DNA of 64,000 nucleotides from a bacterium (GTDB taxonomy: Bacteria; Electryoneota; RPQS01; DYHQ01). Location of the stretch: positions 452,690-516,689 of the forward strand of contig JAUXGA010000001.1 of the NCBI GenBank assembly GCA_030622545.1, given 5' to 3'. Below are positions 17,867 through 26,682 of this stretch, piece by piece. Position numbers and translations under genes: made by a program. The notes under the pieces are model-generated. The model was not told the DNA's origin. It was given only the letters and a program-made list of their open reading frames with translations, and did not search any database. Numbering within the stretch: position 1 is the stretch's first letter; each line of letters starts with the position of its first letter.

Positions 17867-19264
17867 ATGCCCGCAGGTTATTGCAGAGTATTTCGCGGTT
17901 TGTTTCTCGCCGTTGCGATACTTTTGCTGACGGCGGTTGCACCCGGAGATACGGCTCGTGCTCGGGAAGTAGAGCTGACGAGCAAACAAATCGCGAACAA
18001 TATGAAAGCGATGGATCACTTTATCCGCGGAGTCATCGCGGACAAAGTGGATGATTACTACCGCGCTGTCTTTGAATATCAAGAAGCGCTCGAATCTGAT
18101 CCGGATTCACCTTTCATCTATGTAGCGCTCGCGCAAGACTACATCATTCTAAGCAAAGTATCTCAAGCGCTCGAATTGCTCGAAAAGGCGCTGGAAATAA
18201 ATCCCGACTACGTTCCCGCTCTCGAACTCTATGCCGGACTTCTACTCAACACTGAACAGTTGCCCAAAGCGCTTGAACTCTTCGAGCATCTGGCACGGCT
18301 TGACACAAGCGAAGTAGATTATTCGTTTCAGCTTCTGCGTCTCTATCTGCGAAAGGGAGATTTCGACCGGGCGGATACGATGTACCAGAGAATGGTTGCG
18401 GTCAATGGTGAATCACAAGAACTCCTGCTGCAGGTGGCGACCGTTCTCCTCATGGGTGACAGTACTCAGCGCGCCACGCCTTATCTGGAGCGATTGGCAG
18501 AGCTCGATTCAACCGATGCAGCCGTCGTTTATACTCTGGGAACCCTCTGTCTTCAGCGTGGAGACACTCCTTCAGCGGAGAACCATTTCCAAAAAGCCGT
18601 CGGGCTTCACCCTGAAGTCGCTCGCTATTGGATGGGATTGGCGATTTTGCAGATGGACTTAGATGATTATGCCGCCGCGTGCCGGACTCTCGAGCAGGCA
18701 GTCGATACGATTCCCGATGCCGCTGGTCTTTGGAGTCTGCTGGGGACTTGTCAGAGTCAGGAAGGGGATACGGCAGAGGCTATTGTCTCACTGAAGAAAA
18801 CCATAGAACTCGACACCACAAATTTTACGGCGCTGGGTGTATTGGCGCTGATTTACGAACGGCAGGACAATATCCCAAAGGTCTGCGAACTCTACGAGCG
18901 TGCGATTCAGCTTTCCGACAGCGCCGCCGTGTTCTTGAATAACTATGCTTATACGCTCGCGGAACGAGGATTGGATTTGGAGCACGCGAAGGAAATGTCC
19001 GAGAAAGCGTGTGCCGCCGACCCCGAGAATTCAGCCTATCTGGATACGATGGCATGGATTTTATTCCAGCAGGGAGACCATCCGTCGGCTGTTCGCTGGC
19101 TGCGCAAAGCTTTGAAAATCGATCCGCACAGTGCGCCGGTATGGGAACATTTAGGGGATGTTTATCAAAGTAGCGGCTCTTCTTCAAAGGCTCGGAAATA
19201 TTACCGAAAAGCCTTGAAAGCAGATCCGGAAAGCGAGACAGTAAGGAGTAAACTTGGCTTATAG
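17867..19264 (+). CDS. Exported TPR-repeat protein
   Basis: Starting at the ATG at 17867 gives a 465-residue protein that opens with a clean signal peptide (hydrophobic core FRGLFLAVAILLLTAV, cleavage near ARA). An upstream in-frame ATG at 17825 would overlap rseP and put charged residues ahead of the signal, so I prefer the later start. At least ten TPR-like units follow, for example AVFEYQEALESDPDSPFIYV, ALELLEKALEINPDYVPALE and ARKYYRKALKADPESE. A protein-interaction scaffold in the periplasm is the safe reading. Its last codons overlap a lipoprotein gene, suggesting joint expression. Confidence 0.8.
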   Translation: MPAGYCRVFRGLFLAVAILLLTAVAPGDTARAREVELTSKQIANNMKAMDHFIRGVIADKVDDYYRAVFEYQEALESDPDSPFIYVALAQDYIILSKVSQALELLEKALEINPDYVPALELYAGLLLNTEQLPKALELFEHLARLDTSEVDYSFQLLRLYLRKGDFDRADTMYQRMVAVNGESQELLLQVATVLLMGDSTQRATPYLERLAELDSTDAAVVYTLGTLCLQRGDTPSAENHFQKAVGLHPEVARYWMGLAILQMDLDDYAAACRTLEQAVDTIPDAAGLWSLLGTCQSQEGDTAEAIVSLKKTIELDTTNFTALGVLALIYERQDNIPKVCELYERAIQLSDSAAVFLNNYAYTLAERGLDLEHAKEMSEKACAADPENSAYLDTMAWILFQQGDHPSAVRWLRKALKIDPHSAPVWEHLGDVYQSSGSSSKARKYYRKALKADPESETVRSKLGL

Positions 19265-19991
19265 ATTTTTAGGTTTGCTTCTTCCTCTTTTTTTTCTGAC
19301 CGGTTGCGCAAGCCGCGCTGTTCTGCAAGCGCCCGATGGAAATCGCTGGACGGCTGAAGATGTGATTCATTTGCACATTGATCGCTCTTCAGCTTGGGAA
19401 TCTCTCTTTGCAGCGATGAAGGTGAAACTGGAAGTGGGAGACAATCGGTGGAGCGCTTCCGGGAGTCTCCAGTACCAAGTGGGAGAGCAGATTAGTTTCC
19501 AATTCCGGAAACCTTATCGGCTTGTCTTGGGAGATGTTTTCCTGACACCGACGCGTCTTGTCTATTGGCCGCCGTTTTCGACACCTCAGGTCTTCGAGGA
19601 GTTTGATTCCCTATCTTTGGTGGATTTTTTTCCTCTCGAACTGCCCGACTGGGACGTGCGAGATATTATGCCGTTTCCTTTTGGTGCGCGGTCGAGTGGG
19701 TTTCAACTGGATACGGTGATAACCTCCGGGGAAACGTATCTGCTGAATGGCAGGTCGGCAAATGCTCGGCATTTTCTGGTCGCGTCGGCGATTCGCGGAG
19801 AGATACTGACGGAAAGAATCGAACGGGAGGGACGCGAACCTCTTCTGAAAACATACCGAAAATATGTGATTCGCGAAGACTGGCTGGTTCCGACAGAAGT
19901 TCAGTGTGAAACGGAAGAGAGTGGCATTTCCCTGACGTGGAAACTCATCAAACCCGCTCTGCGTGCAGCGCCTCGAAATTCAAAATTCTAA
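19254..19991 (+). CDS. LolB/DUF4292-like outer membrane lipoprotein
   Basis: A 245-residue lipoprotein: lipobox FLTGC near residue 18 after a short hydrophobic signal. The mature part is rich in beta strands (for example WSASGSLQYQVGEQISFQFR, where a GSLQ strand follows the Trp-rich segment), in the style of LolA/LolB half-barrels and of Bacteroidetes DUF4292 proteins. It may receive or carry lipoproteins or another lipid, but this is a fold-level guess. The start is TTG at 19254, supported by AAGGAG at 19243-19248; it overlaps the TPR gene by 11 bases. Confidence 0.65.
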   Translation: MAYRFLGLLLPLFFLTGCASRAVLQAPDGNRWTAEDVIHLHIDRSSAWESLFAAMKVKLEVGDNRWSASGSLQYQVGEQISFQFRKPYRLVLGDVFLTPTRLVYWPPFSTPQVFEEFDSLSLVDFFPLELPDWDVRDIMPFPFGARSSGFQLDTVITSGETYLLNGRSANARHFLVASAIRGEILTERIEREGREPLLKTYRKYVIREDWLVPTEVQCETEESGISLTWKLIKPALRAAPRNSKF

Positions 19992-20018
19992 AACCATTTT
20001 ATCATTCAAGTGGTCATC

Positions 20019-20966
20019 ATGTCTGACAGACCGAAAGTTTCCATAGTTATCCCGCTCTACAATGAAGAAGAGTCCTTACGAGAACTCCACACTCGCATCG
20101 CCGATGTCTGCGATAAAGAGAATCTATCGCGCGAAATTCTTTTTGTGGATGATGGCTCTACGGACAAATCCCTGCGAGTGCTCAGGGAACTCCGCGAGAA
20201 AGATTCGACGATTCGCATCTTCTCATTTCGCAGAAACAATGGCAAATCGGCAGCGCTCCAAACCGCTTTTTCCAGAGTGCGAGGTGATTTTATCATTACG
20301 ATGGATGCGGATCTTCAGGACGACCCTCAAGAAATTCCGGCGCTTATCGCAAAGTTGGAAGAAGGCAATGATTTGGTATCGGGTTGGAAACGCAAACGTC
20401 ACGATCCGATTTCGAAAACGTTGCCGTCGAAATTCTTCAATTTTGTGACTGGATTTCTTTCAGGCCTGCGTCTCCATGATTTCAATTGCGGTCTTAAAGG
20501 CTATCGCCGGGAAGTTGTCGAAAATTTAGATGTTTATGGAGAGCTTCATCGGTTTCTTCCGGTCTTGGCTCACAAACAAGGATTTCGTGTTAGCGAGATT
20601 CCCGTTCAACACCACGCTCGAAAATACGGAAAGACGAAATTCGGTATCGAGCGATTCCTGAGTGGTTTTCTTGATTTGATTACCGTGATTTATCTGACGG
20701 GCTACCTCCGCAAGCCGCTCCATCTATTCGGTTCCCTCGGCCTTATGGCCATTTTACTCGGATTGGCTATCAATGTGTATCTGGTCGTTGGTTGGATCCA
20801 ACGGATTTGGATTGGGAATCGACCGCTGCTTTTCCTGGGGGTTTTACTGATGGTCGTGGGAGTTCAATTCTTCTCTTTCGGCCTGCTCGCTGAAATGCTG
20901 ACGCGACAGGAAGAAAAGAGTCGTGAATATAGTCTGAAACTCGACACCGACGTCGAAAAGGATTAG
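20019..20966 (+). CDS. Family 2 glycosyltransferase with two C-terminal membrane helices
   Basis: A DPM1/GtrB-type polyprenyl-phosphate glycosyltransferase. KVSIVIPLYNEEESLREL opens the GT-A fold, followed by VDDGSTDKSLRVL and the metal-binding MDADLQDDPQEIP. Two membrane segments at about 225-250 and 265-290 anchor it. Such enzymes load a sugar onto undecaprenyl or dolichyl phosphate for later transfer outside. The ATG at 20019 is preferred to a GTG at 20010. Twenty-seven bases separate it from the lipoprotein gene, and the histidine kinase follows after 32. Confidence 0.88.
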   Translation: MSDRPKVSIVIPLYNEEESLRELHTRIADVCDKENLSREILFVDDGSTDKSLRVLRELREKDSTIRIFSFRRNNGKSAALQTAFSRVRGDFIITMDADLQDDPQEIPALIAKLEEGNDLVSGWKRKRHDPISKTLPSKFFNFVTGFLSGLRLHDFNCGLKGYRREVVENLDVYGELHRFLPVLAHKQGFRVSEIPVQHHARKYGKTKFGIERFLSGFLDLITVIYLTGYLRKPLHLFGSLGLMAILLGLAINVYLVVGWIQRIWIGNRPLLFLGVLLMVVGVQFFSFGLLAEMLTRQEEKSREYSLKLDTDVEKD

Positions 20967-20998
20967 AAGTTGTCGATGGATTCTGCCTCGAGGACGGC

Positions 20999-22189
20999 GT
21001 GAGACACCGACCAAGTTATCATCGCTTCGGAACCTTCAAGGGCTTGCTCTTCCTCGGAGCGGTTGTGCTTATTGTTTCCGTGCTGGTGTACACACAGGTC
21101 TTGATTGAAGAACTGCGTGGGAATGCGCGTCGCTCTTTGGCGCGAACGGTCGAACGCTATAAAGAATTCATCAAGAGCGAGAATGAATTACTGACGACCA
21201 TCGCTCTGCAGCAGATTCAAGAAGTCGATTTCCCTATTATTGTAACGGATGCCAACGGCATTCCAAAGAACTGGAAGAATGTCGGGGTTGAATCCGGAGA
21301 TACATCCCCGGAAGCACTCGCGAAACTGAAACAGCTCATTTCCATCATGGACCGCCGCGGAAATGAACCACTGAGTATCGAGGTTGCAGAGGGGCAGGTG
21401 GACTGGTTTCACTATGGCGATTCAGCAGTCATCCGGCAGTTGCGCTGGCTCCCGTGGATTGAAATTGTCGCGGCTGCACTCTTTATCATTGTCGGCTATA
21501 CAGGATTCCGAAATATTCAGCGCAGCGAAGAGCGGATGGTCTGGGTAGGACTCGCCAAAGAAACCGCGCATCAGCTTGGCACACCTCTGACCTCAATGCT
21601 CGGGTGGCTTGAATTGCTGCGAGGTGAAGGAGTCCAGTCGCGCGCATTGGGGGAAATGACGCGTGATATCCGTCGGCTGGAGAAAGTAACGGCGCGCTTT
21701 TCTCAAATTGGTTCTGCGGAAGTTCTGACGCTTTATTCAATCGAGAAGGTCGTTAAAGATACCATAGATTATTTCCGCTCGCGCCTTCCGAAAACAGGAT
21801 TTCCGATTGAAATTGTCGAAAGGGTGCATTGTGATGTTCCCGTTCCACTGAATCGCGAACTCTTTGGCTGGGTACTCGAAAATCTTATCAAGAATAGTCT
21901 GGACTCGCTCGATGAGGTGAATGGGAAGATATCGATACACTGTTTTTGCCGGGGACCCAAGGTCATTATCGATGTTACGGATAATGGCAGAGGAATTGAA
22001 CCTCGAAATCGAAAACATATTTTCCGACCGGGTTTTTCAACGAAAAAACGAGGCTGGGGATTGGGACTATCTCTGGCGAGACGCATTGTCGAAGAGAATC
22101 ATGGCGGACGTCTTATCCTGAAGGAATCCACGCCCGAGCAAGGAACCACCATGCGAATTGTTTTAAAGGCTTCCCTTGATGTCACGTAG
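20999..22189 (+). CDS. Membrane sensor histidine kinase
   Basis: A 396-residue two-component sensor. Two membrane helices (about 12-33 and 155-175) frame an extracytoplasmic domain of about 120 residues with no recognised fold. The H box is KETAHQLGTPLTSMLGWLEL, with the phospho-accepting H191. The ATPase domain shows the N box (LENLIKNSLDSLDEV), VTDNGRGIEP and GWGLGLSLARRIVEENHGG. No regulator gene is adjacent; a lone receiver protein lies six genes on at 26304 and might be its partner, which is a guess. The start is a GTG with no good alternative. Its end overlaps mltG. Confidence 0.92.
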   Translation: MRHRPSYHRFGTFKGLLFLGAVVLIVSVLVYTQVLIEELRGNARRSLARTVERYKEFIKSENELLTTIALQQIQEVDFPIIVTDANGIPKNWKNVGVESGDTSPEALAKLKQLISIMDRRGNEPLSIEVAEGQVDWFHYGDSAVIRQLRWLPWIEIVAAALFIIVGYTGFRNIQRSEERMVWVGLAKETAHQLGTPLTSMLGWLELLRGEGVQSRALGEMTRDIRRLEKVTARFSQIGSAEVLTLYSIEKVVKDTIDYFRSRLPKTGFPIEIVERVHCDVPVPLNRELFGWVLENLIKNSLDSLDEVNGKISIHCFCRGPKVIIDVTDNGRGIEPRNRKHIFRPGFSTKKRGWGLGLSLARRIVEENHGGRLILKESTPEQGTTMRIVLKASLDVT

Positions 22190-23237
22190 GTCGAAATCGG
22201 GTTGGTTGCCTGTTTCCCGGCTCGCGTTGCTGTTGGTTTTGGGAGTGCTGCTTCTATTTTTAGAAGCGTTTGCCTACTACTATATCGGAGAACCGCCTCG
22301 AAGCCAATCATCGGAACCGGTGACCGTTATCATTCCTTCGGGAGTGAGTGTCGCGCGAATCGGTGGAATTCTGGGTGAAGCCGGACTCGTGGCGCATCCG
22401 AAAATCTTTCAACTCGGAGTGCGTCTCGCTGGCGCGGAATATCGTCTGCAGGCGGGGCAGGTGAATCTGACGCCCGGACTTTCGCTGTCGGAACTTATTA
22501 ATCGCTTAACGCACGTGCGAGCGATGGAAGTGCGTGTGGCTATTCGTGAAGGATTGACCGCTGCTCAGGTTGCCGGGCTGCTTCAATCGAAAGCTGGTAT
22601 CGATTCGTCAGACTTTCTTGCAGCGGTCTTTGACACGGCTTTTGCGGAATCTTTGGGTTTTAAAGATGCCAGTCTTGAAGGGTATCTTTTCCCGGATACG
22701 TACAGGCTTTATCGAGGGATGAGCGCTCGCCGAGCGGCGATGCGCATGGCATGGAATTTTCGCCGCAAGGTACCCGACTCGATTTTTCGAGACGCGAAGA
22801 AGTGGAACATGACTCCTCATCAGGTCGTAACGATGGCATCGATTGTGCAATGGGAAGTGCTGCGGCGGGACGAATGGAAAATTGTCTCATCCGTCTATCA
22901 TAATCGTTTGCGGCGCAGGATGCTCCTGCAGGCGGATCCCACAGTGAATTACGCTTTAGGTCAGGGACCAAGTCGGCTAACCTATCGGGACTTGAAAATC
23001 GACAGTCCTTTCAATACGTACAAATATAAAGGGCTGCCTCCCGGCCCGATTAACAATCCCGGACTCCGGGCGATTCGAGCCGTGTTGCAGCCGGAAAAAA
23101 CAGACTATCTCTTCTTTGTGGCGCGCGGGGATGGCTCGCATGCTTTTTCCCGTACCGGAGAAGAACATAATAGAGCAAAAGCCGAAGCCAAGGCGGCGCG
23201 CGAGAAAGCTCGCGAGGATACCACTCGAATCGGATGA
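22179..23237 (+). CDS. mltG: Endolytic murein transglycosylase MltG (YceG-like)
   Basis: Inner-membrane enzyme that cuts nascent glycan strands and so ends peptidoglycan polymerisation. A single N-terminal membrane helix (about 12-32) is followed by a LysM-like part and the YceG domain. The catalytic Glu of the family corresponds to E226 in MASIVQWEVLRRDEW. The first Glu of the usual IVEKE motif is Gln here, while the catalytic second one is kept. LQADPTVNYALG and GLPPGPINNPG are typical. The ATG at 22179 gives 352 residues and overlaps the histidine kinase by 11 bases; a TTG one codon earlier is possible. Confidence 0.94.
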   Translation: MSRRSKSGWLPVSRLALLLVLGVLLLFLEAFAYYYIGEPPRSQSSEPVTVIIPSGVSVARIGGILGEAGLVAHPKIFQLGVRLAGAEYRLQAGQVNLTPGLSLSELINRLTHVRAMEVRVAIREGLTAAQVAGLLQSKAGIDSSDFLAAVFDTAFAESLGFKDASLEGYLFPDTYRLYRGMSARRAAMRMAWNFRRKVPDSIFRDAKKWNMTPHQVVTMASIVQWEVLRRDEWKIVSSVYHNRLRRRMLLQADPTVNYALGQGPSRLTYRDLKIDSPFNTYKYKGLPPGPINNPGLRAIRAVLQPEKTDYLFFVARGDGSHAFSRTGEEHNRAKAEAKAAREKAREDTTRIG

Positions 23238-25453
23238 AATCGAAAACAACCCGAGTTTCCTCTTTCTTGAACGAAGCGCAACAACGCGCCGCGACCGCAC
23301 CGCTGGGGCCGGTATTGGTTCTGGCGGGAGCCGGAACAGGGAAGACGCGAGCACTCATCGCGCGTGTAGCGTATTTGATTGAGGAAGCGGGCGCCGCACC
23401 GGAAAGCATTCTGATCGTCACGTTCACGAATAAAGCCGCCGACGAATTACGCGAGCGTCTAACGGACATGCTCGGACAAACCCAGACGCTGCCCTGGGCG
23501 GGAACGTTTCATTCTTTTTGCGCCAGGCTTCTCAGACAAGAGGGTCATCTGCTTGGATTTCAGCGGGATTTTACGATCTATGACACGGATGACAGCAAAA
23601 GGCTGCTCGCCGAAATCCTCAGGGAGAAAGGCATTCCACGAGAAGAACTTCCCCCGGCACTTCTGCAGAATTGGATAAGCGCTTGGAAAAATGGTCGTCA
23701 GGAATTGCCACCGAAACGAGATTCACGGCGCCGTTTATTGCCGGAGTTGTTGAAACTCTATCAAACCAACCTCCGGCAGTCGCAGTCGATGGACTTCGAC
23801 GATCTTCTACTGTACCCTGTCGAACTTTTTCGAGCCGCTCCAAAAGTTCTATCGCGTATTCAAGAGAAATATCGTCACATTCTTATTGACGAATATCAGG
23901 ATACGAATCGCCCGCAGTACGAATTGGCAAGTATGCTGGCATCGAAATATCGCAGCCTCTTCGCTGTGGGAGATGATGATCAATCGATTTACCAGTGGCG
24001 GGGCGCTGACCTGAGGAACATTCTCGAGTTCGAACAGGATTACCCCGACGCGGTGGTTTGCCGGCTGGAGCAGAACTATCGTTCGACGGAAGCGATTCTC
24101 CGCGTCGCCAATGACGTTATCGCTCGCAATCGTGCGCGCAAAGCGAAAGAGATTTGGACGGCGCTGAAAGGCGGAGAGAAGGCGGTGCTTCGTCCCTGTC
24201 GAACCGACCTCGACGAAGCGCAGGAAGTGGTGGGAGAGATTTTTCATCGGGCGCGTCGCCTTAAAATCCCATGGAAATCCTTCGCGATTCTGTATCGAAC
24301 GAACGCGCAGTCTCGTCCCTTCGAAGAAATTCTCATTTCGCAGACGATACCTTACAGTTTGGTCGGAGCGATTCGGTTCTATGACAGGAAAGAAATTAAA
24401 GATGCGCTGAGTTATCTGCGGGTGATTATCAATCCAGCCGATGAACTTTCCTTGCGCCGTGCATTTTCCGTACCGACACGAGGGATTGGGCTGAAGTCTG
24501 TTCAGCGACTCGATGAAGCGGCGCGGGAATGGAAATGCACTCTTTCGGAAGCGATGGCGAGAGTCGATGAGATTCCAAAAATGACCGCCGTTGCGAAGAT
24601 TCGCCTGAAAGCGACGCACGATTTGCTGTGTTCCTGCCGCGAAAAAGCCGAGAAATTGCCGTTGCCGAAACTGATTTCGGAGGTGATAATCGAGTCAGGT
24701 TTGCGGCCGCGCCTGGAAGAAGAAGGAACGGACGAAGCGCGAAATCGTTTGGAGAATCTTGAGCAGCTAATCGCCGCCGCACAGCAGCGATGTCGCAGTA
24801 ATCCAGCGATGACACTCGGTGATTTCCTTCAGGAAGTGGCGCTGATTGCCGATGTCGATGACTGGCAGGATAAAGATGATACCGTGACGCTGATGACGCT
24901 GCATGCGGCAAAGGGTCTCGAATTCCCCACTGTTTTTATCGTTGGACTTGAAGAAGGGCTTTTCCCCCACGAGCGCAGCAGTGCTTCTGAAGCTGACATT
25001 GAAGAAGAACGGCGACTTTTTTATGTCGGAGTGACGCGTGCTCGAGAGAACCTGTATCTGACATATGCCGGTCAGAGATGGCAGGGAGGGTCTATTTCCA
25101 AGAGCGAACCGTCCCGATTTCTGCGAGAAATCCATCCGGAAAACCTGCAAGGATGGACGCTCCCCAAAGGTAAAAAGGATGCCGAACCTCCGTGGTGGAG
25201 TGATGACGAGAGAGGGGTTATGCCAGTCCGTTCGCGAGGGCGGACAACCGACAGGCGAAAAACACGATTGCCTGCAGAGGCGAGTTTGCTGTACCGCATC
25301 GGAGACTGGGTGGAACATCCCAAGTTCGGGCGGGGTGTGGTCACAGCTAAATCAGGAGACTTGTCGAATCTAAAAGTGCGCGTTGCTTTCGAAGGTATCG
25401 GCTCTAAATTGCTCGCTGTAAAATTCGCTTCACTCAAAAAGATTGATCGATGA
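23234..25453 (+). CDS. pcrA: UvrD/PcrA-type superfamily 1 DNA helicase
   Basis: A 739-residue 3'-to-5' DNA helicase for repair and removal of recombinase filaments. Motifs are complete: Walker A AGAGTGKTRAL (about 28-38), Walker B LIDEYQDTN, GDDDQSIYQWRGADL, QNYRSTEAIL, LMTLHAAKGLEFPTVF, and VGVTRARENLYLTYAG. The C-terminal Tudor-like element YRIGDWVEHPKFGRGVV is the part that binds RNA polymerase in PcrA. ATGA overlaps join it to mltG and to nadC. Confidence 0.95.
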   Translation: MKSKTTRVSSFLNEAQQRAATAPLGPVLVLAGAGTGKTRALIARVAYLIEEAGAAPESILIVTFTNKAADELRERLTDMLGQTQTLPWAGTFHSFCARLLRQEGHLLGFQRDFTIYDTDDSKRLLAEILREKGIPREELPPALLQNWISAWKNGRQELPPKRDSRRRLLPELLKLYQTNLRQSQSMDFDDLLLYPVELFRAAPKVLSRIQEKYRHILIDEYQDTNRPQYELASMLASKYRSLFAVGDDDQSIYQWRGADLRNILEFEQDYPDAVVCRLEQNYRSTEAILRVANDVIARNRARKAKEIWTALKGGEKAVLRPCRTDLDEAQEVVGEIFHRARRLKIPWKSFAILYRTNAQSRPFEEILISQTIPYSLVGAIRFYDRKEIKDALSYLRVIINPADELSLRRAFSVPTRGIGLKSVQRLDEAAREWKCTLSEAMARVDEIPKMTAVAKIRLKATHDLLCSCREKAEKLPLPKLISEVIIESGLRPRLEEEGTDEARNRLENLEQLIAAAQQRCRSNPAMTLGDFLQEVALIADVDDWQDKDDTVTLMTLHAAKGLEFPTVFIVGLEEGLFPHERSSASEADIEEERRLFYVGVTRARENLYLTYAGQRWQGGSISKSEPSRFLREIHPENLQGWTLPKGKKDAEPPWWSDDERGVMPVRSRGRTTDRRKTRLPAEASLLYRIGDWVEHPKFGRGVVTAKSGDLSNLKVRVAFEGIGSKLLAVKFASLKKIDR

Positions 25454-26307
25454 TAAATGAAATCGTCAGAAAAGCGCTTGACGAGGATCTCCCCACCGGC
25501 GTTGATGTCACGACAGATCCCCTCTTAGGAGAGGAACATATTGCTATAGGCATCATACAGGCGAAAGCTGAAGGAATTCTGGCGGGAACAAAACCCGCCG
25601 CGGAAGTCTTTCGAGTGCTGAATTCCGGACTTCAAATCGAGGTTTTCAAAAAAGACGGTGACGCTTTGAAACCGGGCGATAAAATTATGCGCACTACCGG
25701 AAATCTTAGAGCAATCCTCCGGGGAGAACGTACCGCGCTGAATTTTCTCTGCCACCTCTCGGGCATCGCCACATTAACAGCCGAGTTCGTCCGAGCAACC
25801 GAGGGACGTTCCGTCGAGATACTCGGAACACGGAAAACGTCTCCGGGACTGCGAGCACTCGAAGTCGAAGCGATTCGAAGCGGAGGAGGGGACTGTTACC
25901 GCGACAACCTGCAATCAGCCGTATTGATTAAAGATAATCATCTTGCTGCTCTCGGAGGACTACCTGGATTGGCCGAGAGATTAAGCGAGCTCGCAAGAGA
26001 AGCCTCGGATACCTATCGAGATATTATCGAGCGAGGCAAGCTTGAAGTCACGTCCATTAAAGAATTGAAAGAGGGAATTCGGCTGGGCTTTACGAGTTTC
26101 CTGCTGGATAATTTTCAGGTTCCACAGGTCGAACAGGCGGTGAAGACAGCCCCGAAAAACATACAACTTGAAGTATCGGGTGGAGTCAATCTGCAGAATG
26201 TTCAAGCCTATGCGCGAACAGGTGTCCAAGCGATTTCGATTGGAGCGCTGACGCATTCAGCACCGGCTTTGGATTTATCCCTTGAAATAGACAAGAGGCA
26301 ATCATGA
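25450..26307 (+). CDS. nadC: Nicotinate-nucleotide diphosphorylase (carboxylating)
   Basis: Quinolinate phosphoribosyltransferase, the step that makes nicotinate mononucleotide in de novo NAD synthesis. The 285-residue chain shows the N-terminal EDLPTGVDVTTDP, RTALNFLCHLSGIATLT, the PRPP and quinolinate residues in GTRKTSPGLRALE, IKDNHLAALGG, and the late SGGVNLQNVQAYARTGVQAI. nadA and nadB are not in the window. The gene is joined to the helicase and the receiver protein by four-base overlaps. Confidence 0.96.
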   Translation: MINEIVRKALDEDLPTGVDVTTDPLLGEEHIAIGIIQAKAEGILAGTKPAAEVFRVLNSGLQIEVFKKDGDALKPGDKIMRTTGNLRAILRGERTALNFLCHLSGIATLTAEFVRATEGRSVEILGTRKTSPGLRALEVEAIRSGGGDCYRDNLQSAVLIKDNHLAALGGLPGLAERLSELAREASDTYRDIIERGKLEVTSIKELKEGIRLGFTSFLLDNFQVPQVEQAVKTAPKNIQLEVSGGVNLQNVQAYARTGVQAISIGALTHSAPALDLSLEIDKRQS

Positions 26308-26672
26308 AAAAGAAACTACTGGTCGCCGACGACGAGAAAAACCTGCGACTGCTCTATCAAACCGAGCTGGAGGATGAAGGCTACGATGTAACGGTAGCTG
26401 AGAACGCGCAGGAAGTCCTCGACCTTTTGAAAACAAAACAGTATGACCTGATCATTCTCGATATTCAGATGCCGGGAATGAACGGAATCGAGCTGATGGA
26501 AAAGATTCTCGCGAAAGACAAACGACAGCTTGTGATTCTGAATACGGCCTACTCTGTTTACAAAGACAACTTCATGACGTGGTCGGCGGATGCTTATGTC
26601 GTCAAGTCAGGGGATTTGACGGAACTGAAAACGCGCGTGAAAGAATTACTCACGTCTCAGCAGGTAAAATAA
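26304..26672 (+). CDS. Single-domain response regulator (CheY-like receiver)
   Basis: A 122-residue receiver domain with no output domain. It has the acidic pocket VADDEKN, the phospho-acceptor D53 in IILDIQMPGMNG, the Thr switch in LNTAYSVYKDNF, and the conserved Lys in VVKSGDL. The usual Lys-Pro is Lys-Ser here. Single-domain regulators act on other proteins or pass phosphate along a relay. The histidine kinase at 20999 is the only sensor in the window; pairing with it is inferred from proximity only. Confidence 0.9.
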   Translation: MKKKLLVADDEKNLRLLYQTELEDEGYDVTVAENAQEVLDLLKTKQYDLIILDIQMPGMNGIELMEKILAKDKRQLVILNTAYSVYKDNFMTWSADAYVVKSGDLTELKTRVKELLTSQQVK

Positions 26673-26682
26673 GAGACAAACG

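Noticed and set aside
22854..22856. Loss of the MltG catalytic Glu
   Set aside because: The motif reads IVQWE; the Gln replaces the first Glu of IVEKE, while the catalytic second Glu is conserved at E226.
23849..24619. A 256-codon open frame on the minus strand, antisense to the helicase gene
   Set aside because: It is fully inside a helicase with complete motifs, has no family features, and is Arg/Phe/Ile-rich as expected from an antisense shadow.
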